A stretch of DNA of 23,695 nucleotides from Patescibacteria group bacterium (GTDB taxonomy: Bacteria; Patescibacteriota; Minisyncoccia; Phycocordibacterales; GWA1-40-21): the NCBI GenBank assembly GCA_018971765.1, contig JAGXAA010000005.1:1-23695 (forward strand), written 5' to 3'. Position numbers and translations under genes: made by a program. The stretch's first letter is position 1; every line of letters starts with the position of its first letter. The notes beneath the pieces were generated by a model. The model searched no databases, was not told the DNA's origin, and was given only the letters and a program-made list of their open reading frames with translations. Below are positions 16,009 through 22,309 of this stretch, piece by piece.

Positions 16009-16938
16009 TCAGTCAAAATTTATTTTTTGTCTTATTATGTAAAGTGGCCTGTTCTGGACTTCCGTGTAAATTCTTCCTATATATTCTCCTATTATGCCCA
16101 AGACAATCAGCTGGATCCCTCCGAGGAAGAAAACCGCCACCGCCAAAGTCGCCCATCCCGGGACGGTTGTCTCCGAATGATATATTCTTTGATATATAGC
16201 GTATATTCCCCAGAGGAATCCTAGGAAAGCGCTAAGCGCTCCTAAATATGTCGCCATCTTTAAAGGAAAATAAGAAAAAGAAGTTATGCCGTCGTAAGCG
16301 AATTTCATCATTTTTCTTAAGGAATAATTGGTGTTTCCTCTCTTTCTCTCCTCCCTATTAAATAATACGACGGCCTTTTTAAATCCAACCCAGGAAGTAA
16401 GCCCTCGCACAAATCGTGAATGTTCTCTTATTCCTTTCAATGTTCCAATGATCTTTCTGTCGAGGAGGCAGAAATCGCCGGTATCTTCGGTAATGTCTAT
16501 CTGCGCGACCTTTTTGATTGTCCTGTAGAAAATATACGCGGTCACCCGCTTGAACAAAGTGTCTTTTCTGCTCCTTCTTTTGGCGTAAACCACTTCATAA
16601 CCTTCTTTCCATTTTTTCACAAGCTCCGGTATGGTCTCGGGAGTATCTTGCAAATCACCGTCCATTATCACAACAGCTTCTCCTTGGCTGTTATCCATAC
16701 CGGCGGTTATCGCGGTCTGATGGCCGAAATTTCTTGAGAAATCAATAATCTTGACGCTCTTGTCTTTATCCGCGATCTCCAGCGTCTTTTCAAGAGTTTT
16801 GTCTCGGCTTCCGTCGTTGACAAAAATAATTTCATGCGTTCCGATTTTTTCAAGAATTTTTTTGGCTCTCTCGTAAAATTCGTTGACATTCTCTTCTTCG
16901 TTGAATAATGGCGTGACAAGGGATATGAGCGGTTTCAT
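16009..16938 (-). CDS. GtrB-like polyprenyl-phosphate glycosyltransferase (GT2)
   Basis: A 309-residue protein with an N-terminal GT-A domain and two C-terminal TM segments (about 230-255 and 262-288). Landmarks are LVTPLFNEEENV, FVNDGSRDKT (Asp42), FSRNFGHQTAI and IMDGDLQDTPE (Asp93-x-Asp95, metal binding), as in GtrB, ArnC and the SynGtrB structure. It would transfer a sugar from a UDP- or GDP-sugar to polyprenyl phosphate on the cytoplasmic side. FNREERKRGNTNYSLRKMMKFA just before the first TM is also characteristic. It is the first gene of a two-gene minus-strand operon with the PMT-like enzyme, so it likely feeds that enzyme. GtrA, the usual flippase partner, is encoded about 13 kb away. 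A TATAAT at 16952-16957 precedes it. Confidence 0.92.
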   Translation of the reverse strand: MKPLISLVTPLFNEEENVNEFYERAKKILEKIGTHEIIFVNDGSRDKTLEKTLEIADKDKSVKIIDFSRNFGHQTAITAGMDNSQGEAVVIMDGDLQDTPETIPELVKKWKEGYEVVYAKRRSRKDTLFKRVTAYIFYRTIKKVAQIDITEDTGDFCLLDRKIIGTLKGIREHSRFVRGLTSWVGFKKAVVLFNREERKRGNTNYSLRKMMKFAYDGITSFSYFPLKMATYLGALSAFLGFLWGIYAIYQRIYHSETTVPGWATLAVAVFFLGGIQLIVLGIIGEYIGRIYTEVQNRPLYIIRQKINFD

Positions 16939-16951
16939 GTTTATGTATGTT

Positions 16952-16957
16952 ATTATA
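16952..16957 (-). promoter_or_regulatory. -10 box for the GtrB-PMT operon
   Basis: TATAAT on the minus strand lies 13 nt before ATG 16938, implying a leader of about 7 nt. No -35 match at the right distance. The surrounding sequence is AT-rich and almost palindromic, so the plus strand also shows TATAAT. Confidence 0.4.
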
Positions 16958-17048
16958 ATGTAATCAGTATAAATTTTTTGCGCATTATTACAATACTCAA
17001 TGTTTTTATTGTTGCGCTTATCATTATAGATTTCAAAACGACTGAAAA

Positions 17049-18407
17049 ATGGGAAAACCTTTTTTAAAAAACAATCTTAATAAAGCGATTTTTATCATTT
17101 TACTGCTCGGTCTTGTTGTTAATGTTTTTTATCTTTCAAAAACGCCCTACAACGTGAGGAGTCATGATGTGGACGGGCATATACATTACATTGAACATTT
17201 AGCGAAAAATTATGATTTTCCTCATAATTGTTGGGAATGCGATCAAGCGCCGTTTTATTATATTTTAGCCGCAGCCATCTATAAAGTGTCCGTCTTGTTT
17301 GGGATTAGCGACAAAGGGGAGATCTATCACATTCTTCAAGTATTTTCGGTTTTTCTTTTTTCGATTTTTTCCGCAGTATCCATTTTGATTTTAAAGACTG
17401 TATTTTTTGAGAATAAACAAAAAGAAATAAAAAATACTGGATTATTAAAAAATTTTATTTTTTTTCTGACTTCGTCTCTTTTTGTCTTTTGGCCGACGAA
17501 TATTATGCATTCCGTAAGAATCACCAATGACATTCTTTTTTATGTTTTCTACTCTTCGGTCATTTTATTTTTAATAAGATGGCTTGATGGGAACGATAAT
17601 AAAAATTTGTATTTTTCAATTCTATTTTCTTTTCTCGCTTTTATCACAAAAGCGCACGGTCTTTTGGCTTTTGTCTTAGTTGGAATTTGCATTATTTTCA
17701 GTTTTATCATAGATGAAAAAAGGTCTGAAAAATTTAAATTTTATTTTAAATCCGCGGGCATTTTGCTCATTGTTTTTTTGATAGGCATTATCGGGAGTCG
17801 CGTTGGGGCAAGAATAATTGATAAAATCAAAGGGCAAAAACAGAAAGAAAATTATCTGGTCGTGAATATGAGCGGACTGAATAACGGACTGTTTGTGGAA
17901 AATAAAGTTAGAAACTACGCGTACTTTGACGCGAAAACGTTTTTGACTGAGCCTTATGTTTCAACTTGGGACGACAAATACGGAAGACAGTATTTTTGGA
18001 ATTTCTTGTTGAAAAATTCATTGTTTGGCGAGTTCTTTTTTAACGGGGCGATCGCTGAAAACATAGCGATAGGGATCAGCGCGTTGTCATTGATGATGAT
18101 TTTTTGGATTGTCGGCATTATGCTATTTTCTGTAAAGGAAAGTCTTAAAAATAATTTTGTCTTAAAAGTCAATGCTATTTTGCTTTTATCCGTTTTTATG
18201 GCGTTTAGAATAATTCTATCCATTAATGGTGATTTTAGATTTATTTTGCCAATATTAATTTCCCTCTGTTCTTTTGTTGGCATTGGTATTTTAGAATACA
18301 GGAGAAGAGGTTTGAAAAATCTGGAATACATCGGATATGGAATTTCAATCTCATTCATCATTCTTAGCTTATTGTTTTTCACCTTTGCCGTATTTCTGCA
18401 AAAGTGA
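17049..18407 (+). CDS. GT-C-like polytopic membrane protein, putative glycosyltransferase
   Basis: A 452-residue protein with one N-terminal TM segment (12-30), a loop, then about nine more. The loop reads RSHDVDGHIHYIEHLA, with Asp40, Asp42 and His44 where GT-C enzymes keep their acidic catalytic residues, followed by CWECDQAPFYYILAA. The QAPFYY segment takes the place of HPPL in PMT/ArnT. The two cysteines of CWEC are close together and face the exterior in this topology. It probably transfers a lipid-linked sugar outside the membrane, but this is weaker than for the other GT-C genes, and a glycan polymerase role is also possible. It is divergent from the GtrB operon and apparently monocistronic. 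Confidence 0.65.
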   Translation: MGKPFLKNNLNKAIFIILLLGLVVNVFYLSKTPYNVRSHDVDGHIHYIEHLAKNYDFPHNCWECDQAPFYYILAAAIYKVSVLFGISDKGEIYHILQVFSVFLFSIFSAVSILILKTVFFENKQKEIKNTGLLKNFIFFLTSSLFVFWPTNIMHSVRITNDILFYVFYSSVILFLIRWLDGNDNKNLYFSILFSFLAFITKAHGLLAFVLVGICIIFSFIIDEKRSEKFKFYFKSAGILLIVFLIGIIGSRVGARIIDKIKGQKQKENYLVVNMSGLNNGLFVENKVRNYAYFDAKTFLTEPYVSTWDDKYGRQYFWNFLLKNSLFGEFFFNGAIAENIAIGISALSLMMIFWIVGIMLFSVKESLKNNFVLKVNAILLLSVFMAFRIILSINGDFRFILPILISLCSFVGIGILEYRRRGLKNLEYIGYGISISFIILSLLFFTFAVFLQK

Positions 18408-18421
18408 TTTTTCGGATGGCG

Positions 18422-18446
18422 CAGATTTACGCAAGCGTCTGTTTTT
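18422..18446 (+). terminator. Possible weak terminator after the GT-C-like gene
   Basis: ACGC-aa-GCGT forms a small hairpin, extendable by CAGA/TCTG with a bulge, and is followed by TTTTT. It lies 15 nt after the stop codon at 18407. The stem is short, so this is tentative. Confidence 0.35.
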
Positions 18447-18559
18447 GATATTGAAAATAAATTAAGCAGGGTGTAGTATTTTTTCTTGTGTTTGCGAAAA
18501 AACTAAAAATTATCAATTAAGAAGAATAGACGAAACGCAAAAACACGAAAATTCAAAAT

Positions 18560-20242
18560 ATGAAAAACATGAAAGTGTTTCTTTTGGGAAACCTAAGGAG
18601 AAACTGGAAATCGGGCATTACCGTTTCTCTCGTTTCAATTCCTTTATCAATTTCTTTGGCTGTCGCCGCCAACGCCACGCCGATTATGGGAATAATCACG
18701 GCTTTTTGGGCCGGGCTAATAGCGTCATTTCTAGGAGGAAGCAATTACAATATCGTCGGTCCTACAGGAGCGCTTTCGGGAATACTAGCCATGTTCGCCA
18801 TCACTTACGGGATCGCTTCGCTTCCGGCGCTCGCGATAATGAGCGGAATAATCATACTTATTTTCTTCGTCCTGCATTTTGAAAGATACATTATTCTTAT
18901 TCCTTCAAGCGTTATCCACGGCTTCACTTTGGGCGTGGCTTTTATCATCGGACTCAATCAACTTAATTCCGCCCTGGGTCTTCAAGGTCTTGTCCAGCAT
19001 GAAAAATTCATCAGCAATGTGATGGAGTCATTCGCTCACATTTGGCAATTCGACGGCGGAACGGCGATATTGTTTTTCAGCACACTGGCCATTCTCTTTG
19101 TGTTTTTGAAAATGATTCCGAAAATTCCCGGCCCCATCATAGTCGCGCCGATCGGAATATTTTTGGGCTATTTGTCGGAGGCGGGAATAATCGGGGCGAA
19201 ATTCCAGACGCTTCATTCAAAATTCGGAGACATCATCGGCTCAAAAATTTTTCAAATGCCGAATATTTCTTTCAATTTTCTGGACTCGAATATGCTCAAA
19301 GCGTCTCTTGCCATCTCTGTCGTCGCTATTTTAGAAACGCTCATCTCAGCCAAGATTGCCGACAATATGACCAAGACAAAGTCGAGCCACAGAAAAGAGA
19401 TGTTGGGATTAGGTTTTGCCAACTTTGCCTCCGGTATTTTCGGAGGAATACCGGCGACCGCCGCTCTCGCGCGCACATCGCTTAATGTCAAGAGCGGCGC
19501 CACTAGCAAGATCTCGGCGACAATAAGCAGTATTATGATAGGTCTGGTTTCAGTAATTTTTATCTCTTATTTCAAATATCTGCCGATGGCAGTGGTGGCT
19601 TCAATACTTGTCTATGTGGCTTTCAGAATGGTTGAGGCGGAGCATTTCAAGCATATTTATGTTCACAATAAATCAGCCTTCGGACTTTCCATCGTGGTCG
19701 CCCTCATCACCATCATACAAGACCCCATCGTCGGCATCCTAGTCGGTTCGATAATATCTTTGCTGATTTTTGTAAATCATTTCTCCAAGGCGCAGAGCGA
19801 AATAATCATAAATAAGGACAGGAAGATGGTCGCGAAAATTCAGACTTTGAAATTCAACGAGATAGAGAAGCATGGAGGCGATGTCATAGTATACCGATTC
19901 GCCGGACAGATGAACTACATCAATTCGCAGTCGCATTTGGAAAATTTGAGCAAGATAAACGGCGCGCACACTGTAATTCTTAATTTCAGAAATCTTTTTT
20001 ACATTGATGTTGACGGGCTGGACTCGCTTAAAGAAATAGTTGAGACGATGACGGGCAAGAGAAAGAAAGTCATTATCACGAGCGCGGGACCGTTCATAAT
20101 GCCTGTCTTGGACAGGGAAGATTGGTTCTCGGATATGAAGAGAGCTGACCTTGTATTTAACAGCACCACGGAAGCTTTGAAAACATTAGGTTTTGATATG
20201 GGCAATAATCCCGCCCCAGGAAGAGCCAATCTTGCCGTTTAG
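18560..20242 (+). CDS. SulP family anion transporter with C-terminal STAS domain
   Basis: A 560-residue protein. About 400 residues form the SulP membrane domain: WKSGITVSLVSIPLSISLAVA (TM1), then NIVGPTGALSGILA (about 64-77), the conserved segment near the anion site, and further helices to about 405. A STAS domain follows (about 430-550), containing FYIDVDGLDSL. The residue that is a phosphorylated Ser or Thr in SpoIIAA-type STAS domains is Asp485 here. SulP proteins carry sulfate, bicarbonate or other anions; the substrate is not deducible. A second ATG (residue 4) is an alternative start. A short gene with its own promoter follows directly after the stop. No clear promoter or SD precedes it. 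Confidence 0.92.
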   Translation: MKNMKVFLLGNLRRNWKSGITVSLVSIPLSISLAVAANATPIMGIITAFWAGLIASFLGGSNYNIVGPTGALSGILAMFAITYGIASLPALAIMSGIIILIFFVLHFERYIILIPSSVIHGFTLGVAFIIGLNQLNSALGLQGLVQHEKFISNVMESFAHIWQFDGGTAILFFSTLAILFVFLKMIPKIPGPIIVAPIGIFLGYLSEAGIIGAKFQTLHSKFGDIIGSKIFQMPNISFNFLDSNMLKASLAISVVAILETLISAKIADNMTKTKSSHRKEMLGLGFANFASGIFGGIPATAALARTSLNVKSGATSKISATISSIMIGLVSVIFISYFKYLPMAVVASILVYVAFRMVEAEHFKHIYVHNKSAFGLSIVVALITIIQDPIVGILVGSIISLLIFVNHFSKAQSEIIINKDRKMVAKIQTLKFNEIEKHGGDVIVYRFAGQMNYINSQSHLENLSKINGAHTVILNFRNLFYIDVDGLDSLKEIVETMTGKRKKVIITSAGPFIMPVLDREDWFSDMKRADLVFNSTTEALKTLGFDMGNNPAPGRANLAV

Positions 20243-20243
20243 C

Positions 20244-20272
20244 TTGCGGAACTGTCAGTGATGTGGTACTAT
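20244..20272 (+). promoter_or_regulatory. Promoter for the small cysteine protein gene
   Basis: -35 TTGCGG (20244-20249), 17-bp spacer, and extended -10 TGgTACTAT (hexamer 20267-20272). It starts right after the sulP stop codon. The leader would be about 70 nt. Confidence 0.5.
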
Positions 20273-20334
20273 TCCAATTTAGAATTAAGAACTTTACATC
20301 AGAGTGTCTGATGAGCCCAATATTATGTTTTTTT

Positions 20335-20339
20335 AGGAG
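20335..20339 (+). promoter_or_regulatory. Shine-Dalgarno of the small cysteine protein gene
   Basis: AGGAG lies 8 nt before ATG 20348. It is one of only two strong SD sites in the window and supports translation of a frame too short for ordinary gene calling. Confidence 0.65.
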
Positions 20340-20347
20340 ACGATAAG

Positions 20348-20524
20348 ATGAGGAAAGCAAAGGGAGTCAAAGAAAATATGTTTTATTGTAAAGTGACTGG
20401 CCTTAATTGTCGCAAGATTAACTTCAGTCACAAGAACGAATCTTCCGCCATCGATTTTTGTTTGGGGCAGGAGGAGACTCTGAAAGAATGTCAGGTTAAT
20501 GAGTATGTCTCTTTTGGAGTTTAA
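20348..20524 (+). CDS. Small hypothetical protein with four cysteines (58 residues)
   Basis: I do not recognise this family. The frame runs from ATG 20348 to TAA 20522-20524 and encodes 58 residues, with a basic start (MRKAKGVKEN), then FYCKVTGLNC, FCLGQEETLKEC and an end VNEYVSFGV. Cys14, Cys21, Cys38 and Cys48 could form a metal site or disulfides. There is no signal peptide or membrane segment, so it is probably cytoplasmic. It is supported as a real gene by a dedicated extended -10 promoter, a strong SD with good spacing, and a 12-bp stem just after the stop. It lies between the SulP gene and the heat-shock gene. A regulatory or stress role is possible but nothing in the sequence proves it. 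Confidence 0.68.
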   Translation: MRKAKGVKENMFYCKVTGLNCRKINFSHKNESSAIDFCLGQEETLKECQVNEYVSFGV

Positions 20525-20540
20525 TGGAGTCTAAAAATTC

Positions 20541-20578
20541 GAAACCCTGTTGCAAACAACGCAACAGGGTTTTCGTTT
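20541..20578 (+). terminator. Terminator after the small cysteine protein gene
   Basis: A perfect 12-bp stem, AAACCCTGTTGC (20542-20553) with GCAACAGGGTTT (20561-20572), and a 7-nt loop, followed by a broken T-tract (TTCGTTTG). It lies 17 nt after the stop codon and ahead of the Hsp20 promoter, so it isolates the two genes. Confidence 0.8.
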
Positions 20579-20597
20579 GCAAAAAAAGGTTTATTTG

Positions 20598-20625
20598 TTG
20601 ACACGACTCAAGGAAGGGGTAAAAT
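20598..20625 (+). promoter_or_regulatory. Sigma-70-type promoter for the Hsp20 gene
   Basis: A consensus -35 TTGACA (20598-20603), 16-bp spacer and -10 TAAAAT (20620-20625). The start would be near 20632, leaving a leader of about 105 nt. No CIRCE element is present. Confidence 0.78.
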
Positions 20626-20659
20626 TATCTTTGAAATCAGATAAGAAAAATCGAATAAC

Positions 20660-20678
20660 AGATAGCAGTCGGCTATCT
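20660..20678 (+). promoter_or_regulatory. Hairpin in the Hsp20 leader
   Basis: AGATAGC (20660-20666) and GCTATCT (20672-20678) pair perfectly around a 5-nt loop. The hairpin lies in the predicted leader, 59 nt before the start codon. It could be an RNA structure or a small operator. It does not cover a ribosome binding site, so a classical ROSE-type thermometer is not shown. Confidence 0.4.
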
Positions 20679-20737
20679 TAATTTATTCTAAGGATATTAT
20701 TTGAAGTTTAATTATTTTATAAATTTATAAAAAAACT

Positions 20738-21247
20738 ATGAAAATAACAAAAAAAGAAGAAAAGAAAACGCCGAAAGTGGTCACTAAAGTCGCTAAAGTT
20801 GAACCTCAGAGAAATGTCGTTTCTTTAAGGGATATGATGAATAAAATGATTGAAGAAAGTTTTTGGGACCCATTTGATATAGTCTCTTCAAATCTATCAA
20901 TGATGCCGGAAAAGAAAATGTCTTTTCCTAAAGTGGACATTTCCGAGACTGAAAAGGAAATAAAAATAACGGCTAATGTGCCGGGGATTGATTCCGACAA
21001 AATTGATATTGATGTCGGAGACGATTACATTTCAATAAGCGGAAGGACGGAAAAGGAAGAAGAGGAGAAAGACAAAAAAATTTACCGATATGAAAGAGAA
21101 TACGGCGAGTTCAGAAGGGAATTTTCTTTGCCAGTTAAAGTCAAGAAAGACGAAGTTTCCGCCAAAGTTAAAAACGGCGTTCTGACTATTAATTTACCGA
21201 AAATCGAAGAAGAAAAAAAGAGCAAGATAAAAGTTAAGGCGGAGTAA
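20738..21247 (+). CDS. Hsp20 / small heat-shock protein (alpha-crystallin domain)
   Basis: A 169-residue ATP-independent holdase chaperone that binds unfolding proteins in large oligomers. The N-terminal 65 residues are basic, then hydrophobic. The alpha-crystallin domain begins FPKVDISETEKEIKITANVPG, continues with DDYISISGRTEKEEEE and EYGEFRREFSLPV, and ends in GVLTINLPK (147-155), the classic A-x-x-x-n-G-v-L strand. A short C-terminal tail IKVK includes the I-x-V anchor. Length is typical. It has its own consensus promoter and a long leader with a hairpin. The following two genes are on the same strand 43 and 14 nt away and may be co-transcribed, since no terminator is seen between them. 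Confidence 0.96.
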   Translation: MKITKKEEKKTPKVVTKVAKVEPQRNVVSLRDMMNKMIEESFWDPFDIVSSNLSMMPEKKMSFPKVDISETEKEIKITANVPGIDSDKIDIDVGDDYISISGRTEKEEEEKDKKIYRYEREYGEFRREFSLPVKVKKDEVSAKVKNGVLTINLPKIEEEKKSKIKVKAE

Positions 21248-21290
21248 AATTAAAGGTCGATCTTAATAATTGTTAATTAAAATAAAAATT

Positions 21291-21518
21291 ATGCCTTATT
21301 ATTACGACCATATGTATGGAATGGGGATATTTGGAGGATTTTGGATGTTGATTTTTTGGGTGGCTTTTGTCTTGTTTATCATCTGGATTGCAAGGGAAGT
21401 ATCCGGCGGAAAAAAAGATGAAAAGTCAAAAGCTCTAGATATTCTCAAAGAACGCTACGCCAAAGGAGAAATAGACAAAAAGGAATTTGAGGAGAAAAAG
21501 AAGGATTTGAAGTCTTAG
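21291..21518 (+). CDS. SHOCT domain protein with one TM segment
   Basis: A 75-residue protein from ATG 21291 ([12 protein letters not shown]). A single hydrophobic segment (about 14-36, [20 protein letters not shown]) is followed by a basic linker and a SHOCT motif: [20 protein letters not shown], ending in [13 protein letters not shown] is a short C-terminal oligomerisation helix pair common in small bacterial membrane proteins. The frame could start at TTG 21270, but ATG 21291 gives the usual tyrosine-rich short N-terminus. It sits between the Hsp20 gene and an OB-fold-like membrane-anchored protein. It probably has no enzymatic activity; its partner is unknown. Confidence 0.83.
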   Translation: MPYYYDHMYGMGIFGGFWMLIFWVAFVLFIIWIAREVSGGKKDEKSKALDILKERYAKGEIDKKEFEEKKKDLKS

Positions 21519-21532
21519 ATCGATTTAATTTT

Positions 21533-21991
21533 ATGAGAATAATAAAATTCTTTTTTCGTCTGTTGATTTATATTGCGATAATAGCGGGTCTTGAATTCGG
21601 GCTGAGTATGACTTTGTATAATCCTGTTGTTATCGTGCCGGCTTATAGCTGGGTTAGAAGCATAGGTTTTTTCAAGGATACCCCAAAGACCGTCAATGAT
21701 TTGTACCCAGTGTTTTCAATGGATAAAATTAATCGTAGTCTCGTGTGGAGACCGAGAGGGAGTGTGATTGGGAAAGTGACGGAGAAAGTGAAAGCGGATG
21801 ACGGAGATTGGCACATAAATGTCCGTGATTCTTCGGGAGATGTTTTGGTTGTGGAATTCACGCCGGATTATAAAACCGCTTTGCCCGATATCGGCTCGGA
21901 AATAAAAGTGTGGGGCATTCTGCGATACGATATGGAACACCGCTGGTGGGAGATCCACCCTGCGGCGGGATGGGAGAAAGTGAAAAAATGA
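21533..21991 (+). CDS. Membrane-anchored protein with a probable OB-fold domain
   Basis: A 152-residue protein. It has a basic-hydrophobic N-terminal segment (residues 1-25, MRIIKFFFRLLIYIAIIAGLE) that would anchor it or act as an uncleaved signal, then an extracytoplasmic domain. The last 75 residues look like an OB fold: GSVIGKVTEKVKADDGDWHI, then VLVVEFTPD, GSEIKVWGILRYD and an ending MEHRWWEIHPAAGWE. A DGD-W/H start and a final W-E-I-H-P strand are seen in small nucleic-acid- or ligand-binding OB domains of bacterial surface proteins. No cysteine, so not a lipoprotein. Function is unknown. The stop codon lies just 3 nt before the -35 of the tmRNA promoter. Confidence 0.7.
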   Translation: MRIIKFFFRLLIYIAIIAGLEFGLSMTLYNPVVIVPAYSWVRSIGFFKDTPKTVNDLYPVFSMDKINRSLVWRPRGSVIGKVTEKVKADDGDWHINVRDSSGDVLVVEFTPDYKTALPDIGSEIKVWGILRYDMEHRWWEIHPAAGWEKVKK

Positions 21992-21994
21992 AAT

Positions 21995-22024
21995 TTGACA
22001 GCACGTTTTGATTTGTGATAATAT
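21995..22024 (+). promoter_or_regulatory. tmRNA promoter
   Basis: -35 TTGACA (21995-22000), 18-bp spacer, and extended -10 TGaTAATAT (hexamer 22019-22024). The start near 22031 lies 3 nt before the mature 5' end of tmRNA, so little 5' trimming would be needed. Confidence 0.72.
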
Positions 22025-22123
22025 TTTAAGTATGGGGATGATCGGCCTAGACAAGGGAACGCCTCATATATGCGCGAAATGGAGGGCTCCAACCGCCTCC
22101 TTAATCCGTTGGAAAAAATAATT

Positions 22124-22210
22124 GCTAACAATTTTGTTGCAATGGCAAAGAAAATAGTTTCTCCGTATTTCGGAGCGAACGACTTTGCTTTCGCTTACGC
22201 TAACGCCTAA
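22124..22210 (+). other. tmRNA tag reading frame, 28 codons
   Basis: Resume codon GCT at 22124-22126, 11 nt after pseudoknot 1; stop TAA at 22208-22210. The tag begins ANNFVAMAKK and ends GANDFAFAYANA, much longer than the usual 8-15 residues. The small, hydrophobic tail fits a protease degron. A hairpin CTCCG-tattt-CGGAG (22161-22175) lies inside the frame. The other two frames end within 32 nt, so GCT is the likely resume codon. Confidence 0.85.
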
Positions 22211-22309
22211 GCGGCATCGCCTCACTCGACTTCCGATAAAGTGAATGCGGTGTAATATCTTCGGGATAGATTATGAATTTGACCCGACTCATAGTTGAAA
22301 CTAAGGGAA

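Noticed and set aside
18408..18559. A fourth, degraded copy of the palindromic repeat (gacgaaacgcaaaaac near 18530)
   Set aside because: Only about 10 bases resemble the repeat end, and no matching second arm is present.
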